DNA from: Turbatrix aceti
Taxonomy: Eukaryota; Nematoda; Chromadorea; Rhabditida; Panagrolaimidae
DNA length: 64,000 bases
Assembly (NCBI GenBank): GCA_963969345.1
Contig: OZ017769.1
Coordinates: forward strand, 9,861,725-9,925,724
Direction of reading: 5' to 3'
In this document: positions 24,371-34,357 of the stretch, piece by piece
How the letters are laid out: every line of letters starts with the position of its first letter
How positions within the stretch are numbered: position 1 is the stretch's first letter
Translations under genes and position numbers: made by a program
The notes under the pieces: generated by a model
Told to the model about the DNA's origin: nothing
Seen by the model: the letters and a program-made list of their open reading frames with translations, nothing else
Databases searched by the model: none

Positions 24371-24689
24371 GCAGTTGCAACTGTGCCATCGCAATCGACC
24401 GTGACCTGCACGACAACAGCAGCATCAGAAAACGGCTCACGATGCTGGCATGTTCCCGATGGTCTACCTCCTACATCTGCTCTTCCTAGCCGCCTACTGC
24501 AACTTACTGATGGTTGGCAAACTTACAAAAGATTTTTTTTTCAAAATATTTACAACTTTTTTTAATTAAGACCACCTCTGGCGGCTTCGGCGCGTCATCT
24601 CGCTTATGACTGGGCGTTGGCACGAAATCCGCACAGAATTGGAACGGAAACAAAAAAAATGTCATCAAAATGTTCAAAAAAACTTGGAA

Positions 24690-25760
24690 AAAATTATCAG
24701 ACGATCGTGGTGCTCGTTTCTTCCGTTGCATGGCTTCGGGGGAGTCGCAGACGCAGGGTTTTTGGTTCATCTGCTAAGCCACTGAGACCTCGGAAAAGTG
24801 TGCCATGGCATGCCCGATGACGATGATGATGCACCTGTTGGTGATAAACGGGGCGTAGTCCGCAAGCAGTACAGCTGCGGTGCATGTCGATTGGGTTTGG
24901 CTGGCGAGGAGGTTGTTTTGAGATGCGAGGAGGGCGGCGAGCAGGGCGGGGAGGGAGGCGCCGACTGAGGAAGAGACGATTTCCTCGGCCGACGATCAGG
25001 ATGGGGGGCTCAAGTGATGTGGATAAGGCCAATGCGGCTTTGTAATGGAAGCAGGGCATCGGCTCCAGGCTCAGTCGCTGTGCAGGTGGCGCCGAAGTCG
25101 ATGACAACGACGTTGGCATGGTCCTTGTCCGGGATGACGATAGACGAGGGACGTAATACGTAAAGTTCGAGAGGCGAGGAGGACGGCGAGGAGGACGAAG
25201 AGGTAGATGGCGAGGTGTGTTGACTGATTGAGTGGCGGATGCTCGACGGCTTGCTCGGGTTTCACGGTGCTGTTCGAGAGGCGAGGAAGACGAGGAGGAA
25301 GACGACGAGGAAGACGACGAAGAGAACGACGAGGAAAACGACGAAGAGAACGACGAGGAAAACGACGAGGAGAACGGCGTAGAGGACGACGCGAAATGCG
25401 GGTGTTCGGCGGCTTTCTCGCTTTTCGCGGTGGCCGGGATGCCCAATAAGGCTTCGCAATGGATGCAAGACGTAGGTTTCAGGTTCAGTCGATGTGGCTT
25501 GGCAGGTGGCGTCGATATCGATGATGATGCCGTTGGCATGGAGCAGCGCCGGTCGGCTTTGTTGATTTCTCGGCAGAGCAACATCCGCTTCGGAGCCCAG
25601 GTAATGCGGTCCTTGTCCAAGATGTCGTTCGACAGACGGGGCGTAACACGTGAAGCTGTGCGAGGAAGGCGGCGAAGGGGGCGGTGACGTGGGTTGACTG
25701 ATGAGGACGTGGATGAACGGAAGCAAGACTGCAGGGCATGTCGATTGCGAAGACGGTAGG
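24690..25760 (-). pseudogene. degenerate multicopy coding family, minus-strand copies
   Basis: At least three related blocks on the minus strand share modules with a plus-strand copy at 31022-31303: a Leu-(Lys/Glu)-Pro-T-x-CIHC segment followed by A(A/T)LG, a KxE(K/Q)AAEHP segment, and an ITWAPK/VTWAPK segment. One long minus frame (25791-24697) is open, but its modules appear in different relative frames in different copies. It includes a poly-Ser stretch from a GA-rich trinucleotide expansion (about 25275-25390). I do not recognise the family; a two-cysteine CIHC motif is the only landmark. Confidence 0.4.
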
Positions 25761-25924
25761 CGGGGACAGGGACAGGAAATGGAGGTGGCAAAGAGAAATT
25801 TTTTTTTTGTTTTTTTTTCTGGAAAAAATGGGTAAACTTTTTGTCACAGTTAAGTATATAAAACTTACTTTTGTTTTTTTTTGTTTTCTCATTTTTTAAT
25901 TTTTTTTACTTTTTTTCCACGGAA

Positions 25925-26299
25925 CTATGTACATCGACGGCAGGCAGAGCCGGAGTGCCTGCCGTCGTTTTCGCCGCCTAGCAGCACAGGAAGCGCCGTG
26001 CGTGGCGGGCGACAGGCGACAAGGCCGTTGTTGTCGGCGACGACGGCCGGCTGGATCTCTGGTTCGTCGTTTAGGTCCACGTCGGACCACCATTCCGACT
26101 CTTCCGCGTCGGCGTCATAGCCCGCTTCGCTGACGTCGGATGCGACGTCGTCCTCCTGATTGACGTTTTGGACTTCCTTCTCCATTCCTTTCTTCATTAC
26201 GTCGACCACTGCGTCGACGACGTCGTCAGCGACGTGGACGGGATCGCCGTAGATGATGGCCGTCCCCACGACTGCGGCAGGTTTCGCGATGGCGCGTGA
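25925..26299 (-). CDS. probable exon of an unrecognised acidic protein
   Basis: A minus-strand open frame follows a good acceptor (…CCGTTAG) at about 26300. It reads RAIAKPAAVVGTAIIYGDPV, then a Val/Asp-rich helix-like segment, then a strongly acidic run with SEAGYDADAEESEWWSD, and ends in a stop. Codon use is coding-like and no competing plus-strand frame looks better. No domain is recognised and upstream exons were not found. A perfect 12-bp stem with a 9-base loop lies at 25935-25967, within its 3' end. It could instead be a fragment of a dead gene. Confidence 0.4.
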   Translation of the reverse strand, partial: SRAIAKPAAVVGTAIIYGDPVHVADDVVDAVVDVMKKGMEKEVQNVNQEDDVASDVSEAGYDADAEESEWWSDVDLNDEPEIQPAVVADNNGLVACRPPRTALPVLLGGENDGRHSGSACRRCT

Positions 26300-26974
26300 C
26301 TAACGGAATAGTGCAGGGGCAACAACAACGATTGAGGATTCAAGCAGATAGTCCATGGCAATCAACAGATGACTAAAAAATTGTTTTTATATAATATGTT
26401 TATATACATACAGTATCGGCACGTTCTACGCGTATCTATCACGAATCAAAAAACCCCGATCGATTATCCGGAACTCATCAGACAGCGCAGACGCGTGGCA
26501 AACGTTTAACGATTGGAAAGCGCGTGTTTCGCGCGTCTTTGCCCCCTCTGCGTGCCCTGCCGAGTTCGAGATATTTTTTCTGCGTGCACCTGATCAATAA
26601 TCAGTCTCTTTTTTCTGCGCGTGGTGATCCCGCTGATTTCTTTGTTTCCTCTTGATTCTTGTTTATTTTTTTCCAATCCAGGATAGCATAGCAGTCGTCA
26701 GATCCTCAGTCCACTTTTTTCTTTCTTGGCATCCCTTTTTTATCACCTGAGGACTCGAATCGCCGTCATCGATTCGCGTTCACTTTTATCATTGTTTTCT
26801 GTCGCCGGAGCAGTCTTCAGGTGACTGGCATGGCATTGACACTTTATTCGTGATTTTTATTATGTTGCGGATTTTTTTTTCAATTTTTTGGACTAATCCC
26901 GGCCTCCAGGATTAAGAGAACAGTCTGCGTGCGTGCGCGCAGCATTCACTTTCGCGTCAATCGAGCGTGAAAAT
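26300..26974. other. intergenic, no supported gene
   Basis: Mixed-composition sequence with several CG-rich words (CGCGCGTCT, GCGTGCGCGC) but no convincing exon. It leads into the repeat island at 26975. Confidence 0.35.
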
Positions 26975-27194
26975 GCATTCATTCGCGCATATAGTGTTGA
27001 CTTTGGCAGCTTCGCGCATTGGCATTTTTAAATTGTTAGTGACGGCATCTGCTACAATGACTAGAGCAAGTCCTGAACTTTCAAACAAGCCACCAACGGC
27101 ACGAAAACGTTGATTTTTGGCACAGCTAAAGTGATTTCCAGTTTCGATTTTAAATCGTCGATTGCGGCTGTGTATGGCAATAACTAAACAATCT

Positions 27195-27506
27195 GGTCAA
27201 CAGAAAGTTCCATCAGGTTGGTATCTGTCGATATAGCCAAGGGCCGTTTGCTGAACATCGAAGAGGACCGAGATTCCTCCCAAAAACTGTTTTACCCTAT
27301 AAAAACGTCCTGTTTGCTTTTTGTGCTCATGCAAAATTGGAGAACTTTCTTTTTAGGAGTGCGTGTTTTTGATAATTTGTGCGAATGCGTGCGCATTTTT
27401 ATAGGGTAAAACAGTTTTTGTGAGGAATCTCGGTCCTCTTCGATGTTCAACAAACGGCACTTGGCTATATCGACTGACACCAACCTGATGGAACTTTCTG
27501 TTGACC
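27195..27506. repeat. long inverted repeat (two 112-bp arms)
   Basis: Arms 27195-27306 and 27395-27506 are near-perfect reverse complements separated by 88 bases. The left arm begins GGTCAACAGAAAGTTCC; the right ends GGAACTTTCTGTTGACC. The transcript would fold into a long hairpin. Confidence 0.85.
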
Positions 27507-27535
27507 CGACAAGCCAGGCGGGCCCTTCGGGCCCT

Positions 27536-28095
27536 GAATGCCAAAAACGCATAAAAAATGCTAGAAAATGCAAAAAAAATGCTAGAAAAATGCTCAAAAA
27601 AATGCTTAAAAAATGCTAGAAAAATGCTAAAAAAAAATGCTAAAAAATGCTGAAAAATGCATAAAAATGTTACAAAAATGCTAAAAAAAACGCACAAAAA
27701 TGCTAGAAAAATGCCGAAAACGCTCTATAATGCCGAAAAAACGCACAAAAATGCCTAAAAACGCCGAAAACGCTAATATATGCTTTAAAATGCCTACAAA
27801 CGCCCAAAAAATGCTTAAAGCATGCCAATAATGCCCAAAACGCTTTTGTACGCCTGAAAATGCTAATAAATGCTCTAAAATGTCCCTACGAACGCTCAAA
27901 AAACGCCTAAAAACACCCTAGAATGCCAAAAAACGAAAAATGCTAAACAAATGCTAAAAAAAGCCGAAAACGCATAATAAATGCTAGAAAAATGCAAAAA
28001 AAAATGCAAAACAATGCTTAAAAAAATGCCAAAAAAACGCCCTAAAATGCCAAAAAACGCCCTATAATGCCAAAAAAACGCCTAAAAATGCTCAA
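27536..28095. repeat. A-rich minisatellite based on AAAAATGC
   Basis: About 560 bases of degenerate copies of AAAAATGCTAG/AAAAACGCC-type words. Phe/Leu-rich open frames on the minus strand here are by-products of the repeat, not genes. Confidence 0.8.
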
Positions 28096-28199
28096 AATGA
28101 ATGCAGACGCAGCGCACTTGCGCGCAACGCAAGCGAAAATGAACGCACGTTGCATGACACGTCACGACGGACGCACATAAAAGCAAATGGAAGCGTTCA

Positions 28200-28480
28200 T
28201 TTTCGGATGTTTTTGGCATTTTTAACAACATTGTCGGCGGTTAGCATCAAAAAGGTATACATCTTTGCAATCGTCTCGTCGACGCCGAGCGATTGATCCT
28301 ACTCCCGTGTCTCGGAGGCACCATTTGTTTAGACACAAATTCGGGTGTTTTTGGCATTTTTAACAACTTTGTAGGCGGTTAGCCTCAAAACGGTATACAT
28401 CATTGCAATCGTCTCGTCGCCGCCGATCGATTGATCCTACTCCCGTGTCTCGGAGGCACCATTTGCGTAGACACAAATAT
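28200..28480 (+). repeat. tandem duplication of a 138-bp unit
   Basis: Two adjacent copies (about 28200-28337 and 28338-28480), each starting TTCGG(A/G)TGTTTTTGGC and ending with AGACACAAA, differ at only a few positions. No reading frame is kept open through both. Confidence 0.75.
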
Positions 28481-28544
28481 ATGGACACAGTTGCTTTGGA
28501 AGTAAGTAACAAGTGCACCGCGGCCCTATGGGCCGCTAATGTAT

Positions 28545-29560
28545 GTTTAAACGGAATGTCAAAAACGTAAAGTAAAAATGTTGAAAAAATGTTTAAAAAA
28601 CGTTCAAAAACGTCCAAAAATGTCAAAATTACGTTCAAATGTATGCAAATGTCATCAAACGTTCTCTCGCAACGAAAGAACGAACGTTGGTACGTTCGGA
28701 GCCAACGAACGTTGATACATTCGGAGCCAACGAACGTAAAGACGGCATGTTAGAAATGTAAAGTAAAAATGTTTAAAAAACACGTTAAAAAACGTCCAAA
28801 AATGTCAACATTACGTTCAAATGTATGCAAATGCCATCAAACGTTCTCTCGCAACGAAAGAACGAACGTTGGTACGTTCGGAGCCAACGAACGTTGATAC
28901 GTTCGGAGCCAACGAACGTAAAATGTAAAGTAAAAATGTTTAAAAAACACGTTCAAAAACGTCCAAAAATGTCAAAATTCCGTTCAAATGTATGCAAATG
29001 TCATCAAACGTTCTCTCGCAACGAAAGAACGAACGTTGGTACGTTCGGAGCCAACGAACGTTGATACGTTCGGAGCCAACGAACGTTGATACGTTCGGAG
29101 CCAACGAACGTTGATACGTTCGGAGCCAACGAACGTAAAGACGGCATGTTAGAAATGTAAAGTAAAAATGTTTAAAAAACACGTTCAAAAACGTCCAAAA
29201 ATGTCAAAATTACGTTCAAATGTATGCAAATGTCATCAAACGTTCTCTCGCAACGAAAGAACGGAACAGAACGCCAATAGTAATGTTTGTGCCCTGCGGG
29301 CAAAGTGGACGCCCCCAACGAACATGTACGTTCGGAGCCAACGAACGTTGGTACGTTCGGAGCCAACGAACGTAAAGACGGCATGTTAAAAACGTAAAGA
29401 AAAAATGTTTAAAAAAAGGTTCAAAAACGTCCAAAAATGTCCAAATGTATGCAATTGTCATCAAACGGTCTCTCGCAACGAAAGATTAGACGGCATGTTA
29501 GACACGTAAAGTAAAAATGTTTAAAAAACGTTCAAAAACGTCCAAAAATATCAAAATTAC
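28545..29560 (+). repeat. minisatellite with nested 25-bp palindromic subrepeat
   Basis: About six units of roughly 120-240 bp, each with AAAATGTTTAAAAAACG and CGTTCTCTCGCAACGAAAGA blocks. A 25-bp subunit, TACGTTCGGAGCCAACGAACG plus spacer, is repeated up to four times (most at 29037-29136). The subunit is self-complementary around GTTCG...CGAAC. No gene is supported. Confidence 0.75.
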
Positions 29561-29706
29561 GTTGCACGAAGCTGCCAAAGTCAACACTATAAGTGCGAAT
29601 GAACGCGCTCATTTTTTTTTCGATTGTCGCAAAATAAGGGGAAAGTGAATGCTGTGCGTGCGTGCGCGTACACGTACAAACTGTCCTCTGTCTGGCCACT
29701 GCCTTG

Positions 29707-30143
29707 CAAGGTGTTGCAAATCGTGTACTTTACACGCACGCACGACACGAAGCTATTAGGCGACGTCGTGTCGTGTAGCTTTGAATTTGCCTACACGACA
29801 CGATCGTCGTGTGCTACACGACGTCGCCTCGTGCGATCGTGTAGCTGTTACACGACACGACGTGCCGCTTTTCGACAGCCAAATTATGTAAAATTTGTCA
29901 ATTTTTTACTTCTTTTTTTTTATTGTATAAAAAAATGTTCCACGTGTTATCATTCTGATCGAAATTTTGCCTTGAAACCTTCCTAAACGTCGTGTCGTGT
30001 AGCTCGCCTCGTGTCGTCGTGTAGCTTTCAAACCTACACGACAGGCGACGTCGTGTAGTACACGACATCGCCTCCTACACGACATCAAAATCTTACACGA
30101 GTTCAAATTAACATTTTTGCGCTACACATAATGCAACACCTTG
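29707..30143. mobile_element. hAT-type MITE with ACACGAC-word interior
   Basis: A 437-bp element with inverted ends CAAGGTGTTGCA and TGCAACACCTTG, flanked by an exact 8-bp duplication CTGCCTTG (29699-29706 and 30144-30151). The interior is packed with direct and inverted copies of ACACGACG/CGTCGTGT words. The 8-bp duplication and CA-starting ends fit hAT. No transposase is encoded. Confidence 0.85.
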
Positions 30144-30151
30144 CTGCCTTG

Positions 30152-31021
30152 CCTGCCTTTTTTGCTGATTTCTGCGTTTTTTTTTTGATTTGCCAATCCA
30201 TCTCTTTTCTGCCTGTTCGTGGACAATTTTTGCTCTTTGTGATCCAATTTGCATGTTCGTGCTCTTTGTCTTTGTTGGCGTGGAGAAGTCTACTCTGAGT
30301 TATTTGTTAGTTTCAGTCCGTGGCATCGAGTGAAACACGCGGGCGATAGCATTTTCCACGTTATTTTGTTTTTAGGTTTTAAAGCTGGATTCATGCTTCA
30401 ACGTGCCTTTGTTCTCCGCTAACGCATGGTCGGCGGTGGCACTGGCACTCGGATGACTCGTGTACCGTCTACGACGAGAAATGGATTCAGGTTTGTTGTT
30501 TGCGGATATTTTACGGATTCACCGCAGTACATGGTGGCAAAATTCCTATTCGAATTCCTTTGGTATTTTATATTCCAAAATTATAAATAGTATATTTCAA
30601 AAAGTCATTTTTTATAATTTGATCAAATTACAATTAAAATTATATAGCAAACGGAAATAGATAAAAAAACAAATTTATTTGTCCAAAATGTTTATATCGT
30701 CTTTATCAATTTGGCGAAATTTTCCGAGGAATTATTTTTCAGAAGGGAATTCCGTAACAAATTCCATCCCTTCTTTGCCATCCTGCTACAGTTTTTTTTT
30801 AGGTCCGTATTATCATAAAATTTTGTTTTGAGACAAGCATCTTTTTGGGTTTGTATCTGGATGCCTGTAAGTATACTGCGGTGCACTGTGCACACGGGGT
30901 ATTTTTGGTCAAATCTTATAAAATATGCTTTATCTTCTTTTTTGACTCTTATAATTATTTGTAATTCCTGTTTGCGACGTTGCATAACTTCGCGCTTCTT
31001 GTTTCTGTTTATTTTTCAATT
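30152..31021. other. intergenic, no supported gene
   Basis: T-rich to AT-rich sequence. A short coding-like stretch at about 30390-30490 has no supporting frame. Nothing else is identified. Confidence 0.3.
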
Positions 31022-31303
31022 TACATTTGTTTAGATAATCAACTTCACTTCACAACATGTCCACCTCTGCTGTCGACACACCTCGCGAGCCTGGAGCCGA
31101 CGACCTGCATCCATTGCAACGCCACATTGGGCCATTCTGCCACCGTGAAACCCGAGCAAGCCGCCGAGCATCCGGCATCCACTTCTCCTTCGGAAGAAAA
31201 AGTCTGCCCTATCCACGTCACTTGGGCCCCCAAGACGGATCGTCGACCGAGAACGTCGATGGACAAGCCTCGCACCTGGACCGCGAAACAGGCCGAACTC
31301 TAA
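31022..31303 (+). pseudogene. plus-strand copy of the CIHC multicopy family
   Basis: The frame ending at 31303 reads LASLEPTTCIHCNATLGHSA, then KPEQAAEHP, then HVTWAPK and a C-terminus RTWTAKQAEL. These modules match the minus-strand blocks at 24.7-25.8 kb. The stretch before the matching part continues in an AT-rich Phe-rich frame that looks intronic (an acceptor-like TTTAG lies at about 31035). It may be a terminal exon of a real gene or a pseudogene; the family is unrecognised. Confidence 0.4.
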
Positions 31304-31805
31304 CGCTTCTCCGATCGTCATCTCTCTTTTTCACGTCGATGTTTCCGCCTTCTTGCTTCTGACTACTGATCAACGTCCACAAAATGCTATGCCTTGAATA
31401 GCACCAAAAAAATACGGTCCAATATTGAATTGTCGAGATTTTATTTTCAATGTTTGCGTGATTATTTTTGATCTTGTGCTATTATTATTATAAAAAATGT
31501 TTGTTCAGTTGTCGATTGATTTTTTGGGCATTTGTACTTTTTTTGGGGTGAAAATAGTTGTGACACTGAAGGGAGTGCTCGGCGCATTTTTTTTCTTTTT
31601 TTGCGGCGCGCAGTGCCATTGTTGACAGGGGTCATAAAACATGCTCGGTTGTTCGACAAAAGCGGCGGGGCAGTCTGCCGATGGCATCGGAACGGTAAGA
31701 ATAACTTTTTGACAATGCAGAAGCCTAAAAAATAGTTCCAATATTAAAGCATAAACACATTTGTCCCTGAACGCAGATGCAAAATATCATTGTTTTCGCG
31801 TTAAA

Positions 31806-31852
31806 ATTAGAGGTTTTTAGGGGGGGGAACAATTCTGGCTTAAAACATTTGA
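31806..31852 (+). repeat. solo fragment of the foldback-element arm
   Basis: The sequence AGAGGTTTTTAGGGGGGG followed by GAACAATTCTGGCTTAAA matches the outer arm of the foldback element at 33158-33923 in both of its arms. It is probably a truncated copy of the same element family. Confidence 0.6.
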
Positions 31853-32105
31853 ATTTTGAGGATCAGTGCACCAGGCGTAGCTCCGTATGGCACTGCGAGC
31901 GTGCCAGAGAGGGTTTTCGGTATCACGCGGTTTCTTCACAGATAAGGAGCAACGTTTGCAGTCTGACAGCAGGTCCCGGACAAGAGAGATTAACCCCCAA
32001 CCAGGCATGAAAATGGTCATCCGAAGACCCGGGCCGGGCTTGGGCGGGTCTGTGACTTTTCAGTAGGCCCAGAAAAGCCCGTTTTGGCCCGGTCTTTAAT
32101 CAATA

Positions 32106-32522
32106 ATGTTTTCTACAAATAGAAAACATGGTATTTTGAGTAAAAACCAGAAAAGAAGGGCTGAAAACAACCTGCTTATTCAAGCCTTCTTTTTCACAAC
32201 CTTTTACGCATTACAGACTTTGATTATGTTTTTTGTATACAACTTTGACCAACAAAATTATTCGGCTATTGGGCTATATATATTCTACGAAGGCCTAGGT
32301 GCTATGTTCATCCGTGATCTTGCCATCGCGGCACTGAATATTCCCTTTGTCTTGTGTGATTCGTGGCTTTTTGAAAAATTTTGGCTAGCAATGTTTTTTG
32401 ACCGATCATCATCAAGTTTTGTCACTTCAAAGCTGAAAAAAATTATCAAGGCAATTCCAATTGGCATCTATTTGGTTTTGTATTACGTTGTAACTCCGCC
32501 GTTGTTTGGATTTTGTTTATAA
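32106..32522 (+). pseudogene. serpentine chemoreceptor, C-terminal fragment
   Basis: The 138-residue frame resembles the C-terminal third of the intact chemoreceptor at 38265-39380. It shares KNQKRRAENNLLIQAFFF (compare KQQRKAENRLLAQTFFFVGF), IRDLAIAALNIPFVL (compare IRDLTNTALAVPFIV), SSSFVTS and IPIGIYLVLYY. It covers the end of intracellular loop 3 and about TM6-TM7. No upstream exons are visible; foldback-derived and GC-rich repeat sequence lies directly upstream. It is therefore likely a truncated gene copy. Confidence 0.65.
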
Positions 32523-32801
32523 CAGCAAAAAACAGACTTACTGTGTTGTACCTGCACCTTGCGTGCAGTACTAATGATTAGCATAGTTACTTTCTTTTGT
32601 CATTGTCTTCTCCTTACTCATTGTTGTTGTATCGATTGTGTTGTCAACCCCCTCCGTAGTTGCACCTCCGACGCGTTACTTTGTTACTGAAGGTAAGGAT
32701 TTCCCTCATTGATGTATTGTAATTATGTATTGTTTGTTACAGGTGTTTTTATCACCGGGAGTAAATCGTAAAGACGAGTGGCTCACAACAGACTTACAGC
32801 C

Positions 32802-32978
32802 ATGTGCCAAGTCTTGCTTGTCTGTCTCTGCATCCTTTTTCCTCCGCTTGCCGTTATCTATCGTCAGGGATGCACTATTCACGTTTTGATCAACTTTCTC
32901 CTGTGTCTCTTATGTTATCTCCCGGGGATCATTCACGCGATTTACATATGCTTCTACTATGAAGAGCCACGCCGATAA
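32802..32978 (+). CDS. Pmp3/UPF0057 family small membrane proteolipid
   Basis: A 58-residue protein starting MCQVLLVCLC with two membrane segments. The family signature is clear: FPPLAV, then a short basic/Cys turn RQGCTIHVLIN, then LLCYLPGIIHAIYICF. Family members are about 52-60 residues long, sit in the plasma membrane and affect membrane potential and salt tolerance; that is family knowledge. The ATG at 32802 was chosen because it gives the family's usual N-terminus. A TTACAG acceptor about 60 bases upstream marks a 5'-UTR intron or trans-splice site. The gene is single-exon in its coding part. Confidence 0.85.
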   Translation: MCQVLLVCLCILFPPLAVIYRQGCTIHVLINFLLCLLCYLPGIIHAIYICFYYEEPRR

Positions 32979-33157
32979 TGTATGCTTCTGCGATCATGAG
33001 CATGTATCGTGGACATGACTGCTGTTACTCAATATGTTTCATTAAATAAATACATAAAAAATGCTACACGTTTTTGTGATTAAAATTAACAAAACATACC
33101 GGTTTTTTTGTTTTTGACCATGCAGGTTTTCCAGTTTTCAAAAATTTAACAGGCAGT

Positions 33158-33923
33158 CCACGACAGGATTTCGGAATAAGGGGGAGAGCCCGACAAGGCT
33201 TTTTTACAACTTCAAATGTTTTAAGCCAGAATTGTTCCCCACCCCTAAAAACCTCTAAATCACCGATGCGCAGATTTTTAAACACATCGGATTCTGTAGT
33301 TTTGGCTTCTGGAAGTTTTTGACAAAAATCGATGCCACGAGCTTCGCTATAGAGGAAAAAAGCTGAAAATTTTATAAGAGGGGTTTTGAGGGACGGGGAA
33401 TACGAAGTCGTACTCAGATATTTTTTTATCGTTACGGTAATTGCTGATCACCGTATAAAATGTGTGGTTTTTTTGGCCCCCACTGACGGGGTTTTCCGAG
33501 GGGAGTACATTGTGATAGCACATTTTGTAGCCGTGTTTCGGCGCTTCGAATGACGTAACATACAAAAAAAAGGAGTGACCGGAAAGCGGTCAAGATGTGC
33601 TATCACAATGTACTCCCCTCGGAAAACCCCGTCAGTGGTGGCCAAAAAAACACACATTTTATACGGTAATAAGCAATTACCGTAACGAATATCTGAGTAC
33701 GACTTCGTGTTGCCCGTCCCTCAAAACCGCTCTCATAAAATTTTCAGCTTTTTTCCTCTATAGCGAAGCTCGTGGCATCGAGTTTTGTCAAAAACTTCCA
33801 GAAGCCAAAACTACAGAATCCGATGTGTTTAAAAATCTGTGTATCGGCGATTTAGAGGTTTTTAGGGGGGGGGGGAACAATTCTGGCTTAAAGCCTTGTT
33901 GGCTGTCCGAAATCCTGTCGTGG
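33158..33923. mobile_element. foldback (long inverted repeat) element
   Basis: Arms 33158-33523 and 33595-33923 are near-complete reverse complements with a 71-base centre. The outer ends read CCACGACAGGATTTCGGA and its complement. A run of G/C bases occurs in each arm at the same place. A solo arm fragment lies at 31806. No transposase is encoded and no target duplication was established. Confidence 0.8.
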
Positions 33924-34357
33924 ATATTTTTTGTGGACATTTAAAAATGTTGACTACAAAAAATATGTTGACTTTATGCGTTTTTTATATTTTTGTTTAC
34001 AAACATATAATAGAAACATTTATTTGACCTTTACCAAAGTTGCCGGGGGGCAAACCGAAAAAGGCTTAGCTAGGCCGACTAAAAACGGTTGTTTTTCACA
34101 AATTAAAGCGCAAAAACTAGGCGGAATGCAGCTGCAAATTTTGGCAATTTCGGTACACTTTCCTGGTTGTCAATCACTGGAGTAGTGGGCATAACGGTAA
34201 ATGCCAAATTACAGGTGCAAACACCAATTGGTTATGAAAAACGAAAGTAAACAATTTTAAAGGCTGGAAGATATCACAGTTGGCAAAAATTTATAACTGT
34301 TATCGTCACGCACGCACAAATACTGTTTATTAGATAATAATATCCGTTATTCAAGGT

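Larger units (their letters stand above)
26975..29615. repeat. 2.6-kb repeat island flanked by inverted repeats
   Basis: A stretch of about 40 bases around 26980-27020 (containing ATAGTGTTGACTTTGGCAGC) recurs in inverted orientation at about 29570-29612. These ends enclose a long hairpin (27195-27506), an A-rich minisatellite (27536-28095), a tandem duplication (28200-28480) and a second minisatellite (28545-29560). It could be one large non-autonomous transposon or a nest of several. I could not establish a target-site duplication. No protein-coding gene is supported inside. Confidence 0.5.

Noticed and set aside
27292..27899. Phe-rich minus-strand frames
   Set aside because: Translation of the AAAAATGC minisatellite and the long hairpin; not genes.
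31995..32100. GGGCCGGGCTTGGGCGGG-type repeat as another word-expanded MITE
   Set aside because: One end resembles a CAGGCATGA hAT-like terminus, but no inverted partner or target duplication was found.
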